From the NCBI GenBank assembly GCA_019828545.1, contig JACVRA010000024.1, positions 248,001-312,000 on the forward strand: 64,000 nt of DNA, in the 5' to 3' direction. Positions 43,534-55,700 of the stretch are shown one piece after another; position 1 is the stretch's first letter; every line of letters starts with the position of its first letter. The translations under genes and the position numbers were made by a program. The DNA comes from Paracamarosporium sp. OC-R06-R3. Its lineage: Eukaryota; Ascomycota; Dothideomycetes; Pleosporales; Didymosphaeriaceae. The notes beneath the pieces were generated by a model. That model ran no database searches and was not told the origin of the DNA. It saw only the letters and a program-made list of their open reading frames with translations.

Positions 43534-44820
43534 CTAGTGTGACCAACGTGACTTAAAGAAGCCAATTATGTCTGAACACAACTCCTGCGGCCGCTCATAG
43601 GCAGGGAAATGGCCGCCTCGTGGCTGTTGATGCCATTCTACGACATTAAAATCCTTCTCTGCCCAGCTCCGCGGTACCATAAATACCTCCTTCGCAAAAG
43701 CGCTTACTCCGGTAGGCACTTTTACGTACTTATCGGTTACACCAGGCGGAATCTCGCCATTCCTGAACACTGTAAGGTTCTCAAAATACATCTGGAAGGC
43801 GGTTGTTGGCCCGGGGAAATAATGCAACAATGTCCACGTGATAATCTCATCCTTAGTCCACGGATAGCCATCGGACCACATTAGGAGCTTATCTGCCATC
43901 CAGGCAAGCATTCCCACGGGGGAGTCGTGCATGGCAAATCCAACCGTGCGTGGCTTTGTGCTTTGTATTTGGCCATAGCCGTTCTCGGATGCTTGAAACC
44001 ACCCTATCCTCTCCAGAGAGCCGCGCTCAAAGTCGGAATAAACCAACTTGTTGTGGTCTTCGGGGGGATTTACGAATACCTAACAAAAGAACCATGCATG
44101 TTAGTCTTGAAAAAAAAAAGAGAGATAAGCACCAGTAGTCATAAGGCTTACATTCGTAAGATGGATGGCCTGTATGTTATTTGGGTATAGTCGAGCCATG
44201 GAAGATCCTATCATAGCTCCCCAGTCGCCGCCTGCCACGACGTATTGCTCGTAGCCTAATCCAATCATGAGTTGATGCATTAGCTCCGCAGAATGCCAGT
44301 TTTTGAACCCATTCTTATTCGTGTATGACGAAAAGCCAAAACCCGGGAGAGAAGGAGCCACAACATTGTAACCGGCAGAGCGAAGAGGCTCAAGTATCCG
44401 CGTTACTTCTGTAAAATTCCCTGGCCAACCGTGCAAAAAGAGTAGCGGAACACCCTTTTGCTCTTTGCAGCGTTCATGAACGAAATGAATATCGAATACT
44501 CCCCAGTCTTCAAGCTCGATGCTGACTTTATATTGTGAAAGTTCGTTAATTTTGCGCTGTTCGGACTTCCAGCTGTATTCTTCGAGCCAGTATTTGATTG
44601 TCTCCTGCATGAAACCTAGGGTGATTTTATTATCCTCTCCCCAAACACTGCCAGCATCGCCAGTTGGAAGACGCGCTAGTTGCAGCTTCTTCTTCAGAAG
44701 TTCCTGCTCTTCTTTGGCGATATCAACCTGTTATGTCCGCCTTAGTAATCATGTCATTAAAGGTATATTCTGTTGGGTTCACCCACTAACCTGGAAAGGC
44801 ACTGGACTGAAAGAAGGCAT
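43534..44820 (-). CDS. Epoxide hydrolase (EHN domain plus alpha/beta hydrolase)
   Basis: Exons 44791-44820, 44152-44727 and 43534-44079; 383 residues. It starts MPSFSPVPFQ-VDIAKEEQELLKKKL, the N-terminal lid (EHN) region of microsomal-type epoxide hydrolases. The oxyanion motif HGWPG is near residue 108, the nucleophile Asp lies in GGDWG (about 176), and the catalytic His is in PRGGHFPAYERP (about 358). The cap-region Tyr residues expected to activate the epoxide are plausible but I cannot assign them. No N-terminal membrane anchor is seen. It should hydrolyse epoxides to diols. The substrate is unknown; no secondary-metabolite core gene lies nearby. Confidence 0.9.
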
Positions 44821-46202
44821 TGTTAGTAGGTCATTCGATATCAGGATTGTGTATTGAGTATTGTGGACGAAGGTATCTAGAGGTGGGCTATCAGGCAGCC
44901 GCTGATCGCAACGCTGATCGCAACCGGTGTAGGCAGAATCGCTGCACAGCCCCACCAAAGCACGTGTTCTTCGGTCTCTCACGCCGCAAGTCAAGCTGCA
45001 TACCATGATTCCAAAAACCTTGTATAGAATAATTACAGACTGTGTACAGTGTGTTTCTGTATGTTTAATGCGTTAAGTCGAACCCTAGGGTTGGTTCCAA
45101 CCTGACCAACGCCACAGGGTCAAGCATAACGCATGATACACGAGAATCAAGGAAAACCATAACTTTATGAGGGGACCAAAACAAAGAATTCGATGTTTGT
45201 GGGTGGCTGAAATAGGTGTTAACACGAGCTGGGCGTATTAGTTTCGCGAATGTGCGGAGTTCAACTCTTAACCGCTGATGTTAGGTTGGAGAACGACCGC
45301 TACAGTAACGTCAGTGTAGACACTATATATGCGTACCAGTGCGCAGATATTGAATGGAGAAATAAGGTAAGCTGTCCCAATCGCTCGACCAATGGTTGAA
45401 AATTGAGTGAAGTCACTCAGCTATTGGAAGCCAGTGCTCTGGTACCTAATCAGCGCTTGCATCGTACGTCCTAGGTTAGCAACTGGATAGCAGAATTGGG
45501 GGAGCATTGATTTTTCTATGGACTGACTGAACTGGTTCAGGTTGTAAGGCAGGGTAAGAACCAACTAGCGCTATTCGTAGATGCAGAAGTATAAATGCTG
45601 TGATTGAAGAGTACCGATGATGAAAGACATGAGTATCACACTACATCCCACTGCTGAAGTACGTAATGCTATATCTTGCTTATCGTTGAGAAAAGAGACC
45701 TCAACACCATAGACAAGTACCTAACGTTACTCTTCTTTTCGAGTTCTGTAGTAGATCATGATTTTAGTACGTACGATTCGGGCATAGTCTAACTATTTGG
45801 TTTATTTTGCACTCTGTCAGGTATAATGCGCTTCTTTTTTTCTGCGTGAAGCTTATGTAGTTACAATAGCCAGAGTCTTCAGGTGTCATGTTAAGTCTTG
45901 GATAATAGTGCGAGGCTATGGTGTCGGACAGGATAAGGTCACCAATACGGTAGTCAGTGAGCTACAAAGCTAGATGCCTAGTTGACCACACTTGCTGCAT
46001 GGGTAATTATGCACGAACACAAGATCAAGATAACATCACCCTCAAATGAATGTTTTGCTGGAGTGTTGAATGCGATCGTCAGCTCATCGAATAAAATTAC
46101 GGGTAACTGGGAGGTTAGTCTTCCTATTCGATGGTTATGGTCCTATTCTACGAATAGACTCTTACTATAAAAGCATTGTAGTTACAGGGCGAGCTCCCCA
46201 TA
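44821..46202. other. Intergenic, no gene recognised
   Basis: About 1.4 kb with short frames only. It holds the presumed promoter of the epoxide hydrolase and the 3' side of the AA9 locus. Confidence 0.4.
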
Positions 46203-47053
46203 TCATCCTGTCGCTCCTTTGACCAACGGGGTGCAATCTCCATCGCTTGTCTTTCCAAAATAATTAGGCGAATGATCCTCACATTGATTTGGCCAGGTCA
46301 GAGGCCCCGGTGCAGTATAATTCCTCAATGGTGGCCAGTAGATGCTGACAAGAACCCCTGGGTCACTCGCAGAGTATCCGCCTGGGAATTTGATCGTGGG
46401 GCCTGGACTTCCGCTGCTGGAGCCACCAGTGATATCAAGTTGCGCACAGCCAATGTAGAATTGTGCGCCTCCGGTCGAACCAGCGCCATGCAGAGCCAGG
46501 CCTTCTGCACGCATGAGGTACTAACCGTTTAGGATGTTTACAGGGATCGTAAAGGTGAAGTTTGCAATACCGACATTGTCCTTGAAAGGGGCCCAAAAGA
46601 TAGGGTCGTTGGTAAGGTTCGAGGTCGTGAGTGAGTATACTTTGAACCAATCGCCGTCGCCCTTGTATGTTGCCGCTGTGCTAGGAGCTTGGCTCATATA
46701 TACCTGCTGAACACCAGGATGACCGAAGATGTCGCGGATACGGAAGCCAATCTGATCTCCAGCCTTTACACTAAGAGTCTTGGTCTTGCTCATAACATCA
46801 TCGTCAATACCACCGACATTACAGATCATGTCCTTGGAGGAAATGTCTTGAACCGGGCTGTTGCTGTTCTTAGTTTGGCGTACGTACTCGTAGACCCCAG
46901 TATCTTGGCCATTGAGTAGAACCGATTCATAATTCCCTACCGTATGGGTGTTCAGCAACGAGTTAGGTGTAATTCTGCATGTTTGTACTTACAGTGAGCA
47001 AGGGTCGTAGTAGCAATGGCGACAAGCGTCGCGAAAGTGCGCTGCCAGTGCAT
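46203..47053 (-). pseudogene. AA9 lytic polysaccharide monooxygenase with one in-frame TAG
   Basis: Exon 1 is 46993-47053 and exon 2 is 46203-46936, with a TAG at 46521-46523. Signal peptide MHWQRTFATLVAIATTTLA is followed by His20, the copper-binding N-terminal His of AA9 enzymes. GHPGVQQVYMS supplies the second His. The frame then meets TAG between NILNG and [12 protein letters not shown], where AA9 proteins read G-x-YLLRAE without a break. Downstream, the same frame continues for another 106 codons with fully conserved text, including [13 protein letters not shown] (axial Tyr) and [11 protein letters not shown], and ends normally. No intron of acceptable length removes the TAG. Without readthrough the product lacks the axial Tyr and is probably inactive. 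A single C-to-T change at a CpA (CAG to TAG) would explain it; assembly error is also possible. Confidence 0.8.
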
Positions 47054-47800
47054 CGGGGCAAGCTGTTGTGTATCGATTGAAGTGTGAAGAGAATTTTCCA
47101 GTAACTGTTAACGTCAGTCTCGCAATAAATGCAGAAAGGTCTCGCTTCATTGTGAATTGCTTCTCAGTCTACCTTGTGGAAATTTCCTTGTCGGCACGGG
47201 AGCTACATGATAAATTCGGAATTACCACCAATCGCTCACATCCATAATCTAACCTTTGTTTAGGTTGCTTTGGCACGTCGTCAAATCTTTTGCTTTTGAT
47301 ACGATGCCAGCACTTTGTGATGCGCATGAAAAGACGACACTAGCATTGGTTTTTATTATGGACCAATTTAAAATGCCATCGCAAATCCATTGGGCAAGGG
47401 CTAACTTGCAGATTTGAAACATGGTTGTGCATCCTCAAGGAAATCGCGGACCTGGTTCCGGGGGCGAGGAGATAGAAATTTGTCCGTATTTAAATGAAGG
47501 TAAATGACTCTTGTAGGTAGTTTGTGGCCGGGGAAACTTCGTCATTTGGCCCGACCTGGGGTCAGAGCCGGTTGGCAACCGTGCCTAAGCGAAGATAAAT
47601 TTAGTGTTTCCGTATACGGTGGGTGAATGATCTATGTTGTAGCATTTCGACACGACATTATAGGGCATGTCGAGCCATTGGCTCTTGTTAGATTCGCCCA
47701 TAGCATTCTATCCAGCGTTCGCTCTCCATCAAAGTATTATCCTCCGTAGTTAGCTATCCCTCCTGCAAGCATGCATCCGCAGCTAGATTTCAATGAGATA

Positions 47801-48079
47801 TCAACCTTCAAAATTTGTATTTATGTCTGCAGCTTGAAGACTTGTGTGCTTGATCCAGACCCTGTCGTGAGGTCGAATTACAAGCCACTTGATATACGAC
47901 TTGGACAGTCTCAACCCTCTACGCCGCCTTGCGCGCCAGATTCCTGACAGTGAATGTTCTGATAGGATGTTGGTAACCACGGCCAGCTCTTCATCAGCTT
48001 TTCGATTAATCCGTTCGATGACGAGAGTGCTTCGTGGAAGTGCCTGACGGAGCCTTTGATAGACTGTAGTTATTTTCAT
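47801..48079 (-). CDS. Uncertain small ORF, unknown
   Basis: A 92-codon frame with an ATG at 48079, no homology recognised. It is Arg/Lys-rich (RARRRRGLRLSKSYIK) and has no signal peptide or clear domain. It could be a small gene, a single exon of something larger, or chance. I found no partner exon that extends it convincingly. Confidence 0.2.
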   Translation of the reverse strand: MKITTVYQRLRQALPRSTLVIERINRKADEELAVVTNILSEHSLSGIWRARRRRGLRLSKSYIKWLVIRPHDRVWIKHTSLQAADINTNFEG

Positions 48080-48667
48080 CGTAGATACATAATGATAGAC
48101 TAGGCCGAAATCAGCTGATTATCACTTTGAGGCGTGTGTTTTAGGTCCGCAGAAGCACGTTGAAGTCGTTTTATTCGTGTTCTGTTGATCTAGAAATTTA
48201 CATATCGCACACAATATACAGCTATGCAGCGCTCACTGCGATAGTCTTGGGGTTGCAGTATCTCTGATACGAAGTTGTTCAAGTGTTGGCGTGTCTAAAG
48301 TCGATCAAACCAGTAACGCACCAGGAACGAAAGCTTAGTGCGGCAGCAACAAGATGCAACCGAGCCCACAGCTTGCGGTCGGTTCCAGTAATCAAAGCAG
48401 AGGCAAGTTTTTTGGTAGGATATTCCAAAAGAACCAAGCGGTCGTGTATATTACGTTATATACTTATCAAGAGAGGTCCATCGCGGGGTAACTCACCAAA
48501 CTCCACCGACCCCACCCGAGCTCACCCGGCAGCCAACGATAGCTACAACTTGCGAAATCGGTGTCCTTCCACCGCATACAAACCAGTGGACAAGCAGCAT
48601 TATAGAAACCCAGCATACATCCAGCATCAAATGTTCTGATACGTTCGCATTGTCATCTCCCTTCCTA

Positions 48668-48686
48668 ACTGACAAAATTTGTCAGT
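48668..48686. promoter_or_regulatory. 19-bp perfect palindrome just before the guanine deaminase start
   Basis: ACTGACAAAATTTGTCAGT: two 9-bp arms around one central base, ending three bases before the ATG at 48690. It is seen directly in the sequence. It could be a protein-binding site or form a short RNA hairpin in the leader; neither is shown. It does not match the TCGG-N6-CCGA site of the known purine regulator UaY. Confidence 0.5.
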
Positions 48687-48689
48687 GAC

Positions 48690-50051
48690 ATGATGCCCAA
48701 GGTCTTCTATGGTGCAGTTGTCCACTCCATTAACCAAAGGGAACTCGAGTTTGTGGAAAATGGAGCACTTGTTGTCGATGCAGCTGGCGTGATAGTCGCA
48801 TTCACGAAGTCGAATGATGAGATATCAGAGCTAGCAATTCCGGAGGACGCCGAAGTCTTTCGTCTCGAGCCTGGAGAATTCCTCATCCCTGGTTTCGTTG
48901 ACACACACAACCACGCACCGCAATGGCCGATGCGCGGCCTGGGACAAGGTCTACACATCCTCGAATGGTTGGATCAGGTCACCTTTCCCGTCGAAGCGCG
49001 TTTTGCCGATATTAGCTACGCTCGCAGAACGTACGAGAACACGGTCTGTGACTTTTTGAGGCAAGGCATCACGACCGCCTCTTACTACGGCTCACGGCAT
49101 GCTGAAGCAACGAAAATACTGGCCGAGATATGTCTTGAGAAAGGGCAGCGCGCATTCGTCGGCAAGTGTAACATGGATCGTAATGCACCTGAGTACATCT
49201 GCGAGCAGAATGCCGCTGGATCATTGCGCGAGACTAAAGAGTGTGTTACGCATATTCGACAATTGCCGGGCTGTGGCGACCCTAAGAGTGCATTGGTCAA
49301 ACCCGTCCTGACGCCCCGTTTCGCCATCTGCTGTACACCGGATCTACTCCAAGGTTTAGGCGACATGATGAAGGTTGACAACGACTTGGCGATGCAGACG
49401 CACTTCAACGAGGCCCAACAGGAGATCGACGCAACGAAAGAGCTGTTCCCAGAGCTCGCTGCAACAAGCGAGGCAGATCTTTATGAAAGCTTTGGCTTAT
49501 TGTCCGCAAGATCTATTCTCGCACACTGTACCATCATGAACGATTATGATAAGGAAAGAGTGAAGGCACTGGAATGCGGCATTGCTCACTGCCCGATCGC
49601 CAATATGACAGTGGGTGGGGGTTTCATGGTAGCTCCTGTGCGAGACTTTCTACGGCGTGGCATCAAAATCGGACTTGGCACGGATAGCGGTGGTGGATGG
49701 GCGTCGCAGATGCTTGCTGTCATTCGCCAGGCTATGATTGCTTCGAACGCCCGGGAGGTCATATCTCAGGGAGAGGACAGAGGTCTCACGTTGGATGAAG
49801 TCTTTTACCTCGCGACCCTAGGAGGTGCCCAAGTAATGTGCCTCGAAGATCAGATTGGTAATTTCCAGGTCGGGAAGCAATTTGATGCGTCGTGGATATC
49901 CACCACGACAGGACTACAGTCCGCAATGACACCGAGGGAAGACGGAGATTCGCTTCAGACGCTCTTTGAGAAGTTCATCATGTCGGGCGATGACCGTAAC
50001 ATACCGCAGGTGTATGTGCGGGGTCGCAGGGTGGCTGGATCTAGGCAGTAA
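48690..50051 (+). CDS. Guanine deaminase
   Basis: Intronless, 453 residues; the start is an ATG-ATG pair (48690, 48693). It belongs to the amidohydrolase superfamily. The first metal site is PGFVDTHNHAPQWPMRG (about 65-81), where the PQWP run is diagnostic of guanine deaminases. MQTHFNEAQQEI (about 237) carries the next metal and substrate ligands, then ILAHCTIMND, and the metal-binding Asp in LGTDSGGGWAS (about 331). The end GQVYVRGRRVAG-like strand is normal. It converts guanine to xanthine and ammonia in purine catabolism, which lets fungi use guanine as a nitrogen source. The palindrome at 48668-48686 abuts the start. Confidence 0.93.
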   Translation: MMPKVFYGAVVHSINQRELEFVENGALVVDAAGVIVAFTKSNDEISELAIPEDAEVFRLEPGEFLIPGFVDTHNHAPQWPMRGLGQGLHILEWLDQVTFPVEARFADISYARRTYENTVCDFLRQGITTASYYGSRHAEATKILAEICLEKGQRAFVGKCNMDRNAPEYICEQNAAGSLRETKECVTHIRQLPGCGDPKSALVKPVLTPRFAICCTPDLLQGLGDMMKVDNDLAMQTHFNEAQQEIDATKELFPELAATSEADLYESFGLLSARSILAHCTIMNDYDKERVKALECGIAHCPIANMTVGGGFMVAPVRDFLRRGIKIGLGTDSGGGWASQMLAVIRQAMIASNAREVISQGEDRGLTLDEVFYLATLGGAQVMCLEDQIGNFQVGKQFDASWISTTTGLQSAMTPREDGDSLQTLFEKFIMSGDDRNIPQVYVRGRRVAGSRQ

Positions 50052-52725
50052 TGGTGGGAAATGAATAACATATAAGATTGAGGATTTCAGGAGCTTCGAT
50101 AGTATGATTTATGGAAGGCACAGCCTCAAGACACGCTATCAAGGTGAAACACTATTAACAACCTCTGATATAGCTCTTCAACGGTGTACATCTTGGAAAT
50201 TCATGATATACTCCATCTCCTATAATGTAGCATCATTCATGAAATTTAGAGTATCATTTCGTGTTCCATGAGCGCTGCAATGATATCAGCCTTTGGGCTC
50301 ATTGTATGCCTCCAATTCGTGCCAAGATCGTCGTGTTGTTGGCTTACAGCAAATGATCCATAGGACGAAGCAATTATCCTACTAGCAGATGCTCATATGG
50401 ATACTAAGCATTTGAATAAGACGTTTAATGCACAAAGCCTCAAGTCTAGAGAAAATATGACCAAAGAGCATAAGGAAAGTGAGAAGAACTAGCTCAACTC
50501 TTTCGAACGGGAAAACTGAGTTTAGCAATCAACCGGGTTAAACCATCATATGAAATTACTCACGTTCTTCTATTTATCTATATAGAATAAGAATATAATC
50601 TTCTAAGATCTAACATCAGTCATATCATTCAAACCTTTGGCATTAGTTCGGCGACAATCTCATAGGCCGCTTGACTTTGTGGATTCTTGATGCTGTCCCA
50701 TAGGCACTGGACAGTTTCAACTTCTTAAAAGAGGCGTCGTGATAGCTCACTACCATGGAGTTTCCAATATACTTAACGCAACCAAGATGATTCTGTAGAT
50801 TGTCGACCGCTAGGCAACCACAAAAAAAAAGTAATTTTGTGCACTGGTATCAGCCACCGTTCAAAAGAAAGTCCTCCTAATCTATACATCTTTACTGCCT
50901 GGATAATCAAACTCAGAAGTCTTGCTTGCGATATTTTCGATGACATGCGTTTAGTTCCGAGATGTTTCGATGTTCGACTACTTTAAGCGCTGAATTTCAT
51001 GTCAGTGATTCCTCGTATGCCAGGATGCTCACAACTCGAGCTTGAGAGAGATAAATACGCGGTCCACAACAAGTCTGTTTGTACTCTCGTTACAAATTTA
51101 CTGGCTGTCCAATTGAATTTATGCCGCAATACAAGGCGAAATGGAAGATGAGGAGGATCTCGTCGAAGGAGCGCATATAGCCGTTGCAGTGCAGACGCTA
51201 GCTGATTCCCCAAATCGTATGGTTCTTGAAAATCTGGCACAGATGCATCTCAAGTGTAACGGTACTTGGCATTATCGTGTCTAAACTGAAAATGCGAGTG
51301 CTTCGTTAGTACAGGTGGTACCTATCCTCAATATTCGGTTCAAATCCCATAATTTTGTTAGCCATAGATATAGTCAAGGTCAAACAACGCACCTCAGACA
51401 TATACGTATTAAAATTAGAAATTTCGTTCTCAATTCTTGAAGAATCTCATGGATTATACGTGCAGATATCCCTCCTGTTGCGAAACACGGCAACGTAGTG
51501 ATCTTTTACCGCAACCCAAGGGTGCAGCGAAGCACCTCTTCGTCGTTGAAAGGGACCTGAAATATGACAGCAAAGTATCGACCTTTCTTATTCCAGCCAG
51601 CTTCTTGAAATCCGATCGATCAAACCAGACACTTCATCATGAGTTTGGAATTTAATCAACTTGCGTGACAGTGGACCGGTTAGGTATTTCCATATTCCGA
51701 TACTCACGATCAAGGTATTGCAAAATATTTACCGTACGCTAAAAACGTCATATTCGAAAAAAAACATGCCCAAAGGACGCACTTTCGAAATGCGGTAAGT
51801 ATACCACTGTTTGCATGTCTCCAGATAATATCAGCTGCGAATATCCTTTTCACCGTAGCGATGGAACACTTACTGACTAAAGACTGCTCCTAGAGATTTG
51901 ATATCGGGTGATTTTTGCTTAGGTATCAATGCTATGTGTGTTATGAAGGATTAGTGTGGTAGATTTAGGTATGCGGGTATGGCTGGGGCAACATATGTAC
52001 TATCGTATGTAGTGTTTTGTAGGTAATGACGTCAGATCCACATCAAGGCTTTCATGGCTGAATTACACTGATACGTAGACATTCGTACAAGGTCTCTCGA
52101 GGTAATGTTCCATGTGTGTGCCACTGCAAATTCACCGAGTGCTCAGTCCGAACGAGTTGTGACGTAGGCAAACTTGGCTCAGAAGTAAGAAATGCAGGGT
52201 AGTGCAAGGTCCATGTCCAACCTTGTTCGAAACAGAAAATTGCACAAAGACCAAAGCAAGTGTATATACGAACGACTCCCATGACTGAGTGGTGGCTAGG
52301 TTTAATTATGACGAAAAGGTAGGATCATCATTAATCTCCGCCATGGGATTTCAACATATATCGAGATCTTTCAAATCTCGATGAGAGCTCTGAGTGTGCT
52401 TCAACCTGGGTAACCGGCCGCGATCTTATTGACTGGCACTGGCAGCCGAACGCATGTTGGGCGTAATTTTGCCAAGGTCCATCTATCGCTGCTTTAATCG
52501 GATGTATCTATGTGTGTGTGGGTATGGTTCTTAAGCCTGGATGTACCCTTCTAGCCGATGCCCGGCACTCGGGGACAAGGCATAGTACATATGCATACCG
52601 AGGAGGCGAGACGCATGGCACTCGCCTCGCTTTTCCATCTAGATCCTACGAGATGTTCGATGGTGGACCAGCCTCGCAGCGGAAGCATGGAGCCGAGCCT
52701 GGCTTCTGTATGCACGCACGATGCC

Positions 52726-52785
52726 GTGGTGGAGGTGGAGGAGGAGGAGGAGGAGGAGGTGGTGGTGGTGGTGGTGGTGATGGTG
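52726..52785 (+). repeat. Compound trinucleotide microsatellite (GAG then GGT)
   Basis: A purine-rich run switches from repeated GAG to repeated GGT, with an interrupting GAT near the end. It lies in a gene-free tract. The frames that span it would encode Glu, Gly or Val runs and are probably not genes. Confidence 0.85.
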
Positions 52786-55700
52786 CATGACGCCCGCGGA
52801 CAGCGGATGATTCGCCCGCCACCCCTCACTGCCAGTCTGGGTTTCTTACTGCTGCCCGCCATCCACAAGTACATCAACCACGCCGCTTCTCAACATCGAG
52901 CCATGCGGTCCGTTTTGACTATTATGCTAAGCTTTCGGGATGTCGTACATTAGTTCACCGATGAAGCTCTGTGGGGAATCCCCACGATTCACGATCCATA
53001 GAACGGGTCTGATGAAGCGTCTTGAAACAATGGCTGCAAGGAACCTCCTGGTACCCGTATTGATGTATCTGAGCTATCGGAGTGGTATCCCGGCTAATTA
53101 ATCCATTTCGCTGACAAAGCAAGAGCTAACCATGGAGGGAATGGTGCGCCGCGCAATCAAGGAGGGTGTGTCGTGATGGGATTTGTGAAGGGAGAAAACT
53201 TTACGATCCTGCGTCGCTGGATGATCGTCCGGACCTATCAACAAAGTGTCTGCAGCCCAGCCACAAGCACGTGTCATAGGCAACACACAACTCCCAGTCC
53301 GAGTTCGCTTTCGGGCACTGTGTCCGGCTCTTTCCGTCAGCATCGAGGGCGACTTGTCATCCTTCATTTTCCGGAGGTGCGAAAACGATAGTCGAGAATC
53401 GTGAGATCAGGTAAGCCCGTGGGTTAACCTCATGAAGGAACGAGTGAGCACCCATGTGCTAGCAAGGTGGTCGCCGACAAACAAGGAAGGCTGGCAGGAC
53501 AATCCTCCGCACCCATCGGCACAATGCGCAATCTCGAGCGACACTGTCGAGCTACTGATCCTTGGCTATTTACAGTGCGTTTTCCGTTCGTATTTCCGGC
53601 CAACAAAAGCACGACGAAACCTTTCTGCCGGACCGTAGCCAACGATCTAGAGTGTGGAGACCAGTCACACAGCAGGCCTCCCTCACCTGGTCCCACGACG
53701 CGTGCAACGGCTGAAACGCAACGGCTGAAGGTGGGGAAATACGACGCCTCGCATGCGTTACCAAGCGACTGACCTTGGAGCTCACATGGTTGCCTTGAAC
53801 GAACGAACGAGACTTATCACGTACGTTCCTTGGCTTAACACTATCTTTCTCCACCGCGATATGCTTAGAGGGCATGCTGGGCACAATTTGCGATGCTATC
53901 TTGGCCGTAGGGCTGAGGTCTGACATGCTCTAGGGTCACTATCGTGCATCATGGATGATAAATCACGTACCACAACAGCCTCGTATCCGTCTACCCAGCT
54001 GGATCCGATACAGAGCGCCTGCTCGGTGCAGCTACTAGGCTGGATTGTGGCACTTGGCAAACTCTCTTGTACCACCATTGATCTCGGTACAAGGGTGTCG
54101 GATTGGGTGACCGCTTGGGTAGACTTCGCCTCGAATATTTAACGAATCTGGCGATGGGGTAGCGCGCGAGCTATCCCAACCCGAAGTAGTCACGTTATAG
54201 ATGCAGGCTCATCCCGCGGCGTCCAGGGCCGCTGACGGTTAATTCAAAAGACGGGGAATACTGAGGCTGCCTTGCGGCGCGAGCAGTAGCGTATCTGTCT
54301 GTATCGATAAGACTCGTTGCTGATCCACTAAAGGAGGGAGACTAGCCAGGTGCCCTCAGCATGCGAGAGCCATGCCCCCTTGACATCGCTGCGGGCCTCA
54401 CCGTTTGATGCAGCCGATAGAGCCTTCCAGACGGGATATCGCAGCCAATGCCAAGTCTCAAGTGACTAAGTCTTCACCGATTACTGCGCGCGAGGCGAGC
54501 TACCATGTTCTTTGACCGGTCGATGAGGCGAAAGGTTTAATACTTCTCAAACTCTACGGTCTTGGTCCTCCATCATCCATATGAGGTCGATAGTAATGGC
54601 GGTGAGCAAGCACGCACTCGTCAGATGCGCAAGGCACGAGGAATCTCCCAGGTTGTCGAATGCATACTGCAAGAACCCATCAGCGCACGTCATGCGCGCC
54701 TATTCTGCGATTTATTGCTCCGTGGAGGGAGGGGAATAATCCAGAATCGAACTGGACCCAAAAAGCGGTCATGGCCGTGTCACAGTTGGGGAAACAAGCA
54801 TTGGCTAGTGCTGTAGGCCGGCACCCCCGGCCCAAAATCGGTAGGCTGCGTTCAGCTATGGGCAAGGTATGCCCTAGTACACTGCATGTGCGAACCTCGG
54901 CCTAGACGCCTGCATACCGAATCAAAAGCGAATTCGTTCCATTGATATGCCTCAGAGGAATCCCAAGCGTGATCAAAGACCACTTGGCGAGAAGGTGATA
55001 GCGATGTTGGTTCGAGGCGGAATCCATTATAGTGTGGTACTGAACGATGGAAACCGACCTTTCAGAAAGCCTTCAAGCGAATAGTTTCGGACTGGTATGA
55101 TGTATAGACATCCAGCAAAGGGAGAGAGCATTCTAAAATGTCGAGCACACCCTTGCTTCAAAGAGGAGAACAGTGACTGGGTTTTCTTTTTCCTCCAGAA
55201 ATCAACGAACTATTCCACCCGGATCTAAGAACCTGCACGTGGGGTATTTGTGTTTGACGCGACAGTTGTGGCCTCGAAACGAGCGGAAAGTAGGTGCAGC
55301 GGAGCGAACCAGGACTCCTTCATTGTCTCTGCTCGGTGCCCGTGAGCAAGGCTACAGGGTGTTGTCTAGTGACGAGGAGGATCTTCCGATCGCTAACCGC
55401 GGTACTCACAAGCCATGTTCGAGGCAAATTTTCCTGTACGCGACGTCGTACGCCCCATTCCACTTTCTCGGCACACACATAGCTGCCTCCGATGATTGAC
55501 AAGAAAAGAATCCCCGCGGCTATAGTAGAAGTGTAAGACAATGTGAACGTTAGCGCCTATCATGTAGGGCATGCATATCGATACGATTCGACGCCTGAGG
55601 GCCATCCATACGCAAGACCCGATGTTGAGTCATGATGTCCTTGCAAGTCGATCCGCAGTTTCCAGAATGCTTGCTGCAAGCTGCTGCAACGTGCAAGATA

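Larger units (their letters stand above)
47054..48689. other. Divergent intergenic, AA9 / guanine deaminase
   Basis: About 1.6 kb. It contains one uncertain small frame (47801-48079, listed separately) and a palindrome next to the deaminase start. The rest shows no feature. Confidence 0.4.

Noticed and set aside
51285..51365. Possible tRNA with GGTTCAAATCC at 51338-51348
   Set aside because: The B box is good, but the T-stem has a mismatch, the D-loop lacks GG and the anticodon stem does not pair. At most a decayed tRNA relic.
52551..52953. Overlapping frames with long Gly, Val, Glu or Ser/Thr runs
   Set aside because: These are translations of the GAG/GGT microsatellite in several frames, not genes.
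54735..54830. Minus-strand TCCAG-TTCGATT-CTGGA, a perfect 5-bp T-arm with a 7-nt loop
   Set aside because: No matching 5' acceptor strand or D-arm is found upstream at tRNA distance; a single hairpin of this size can arise by chance.
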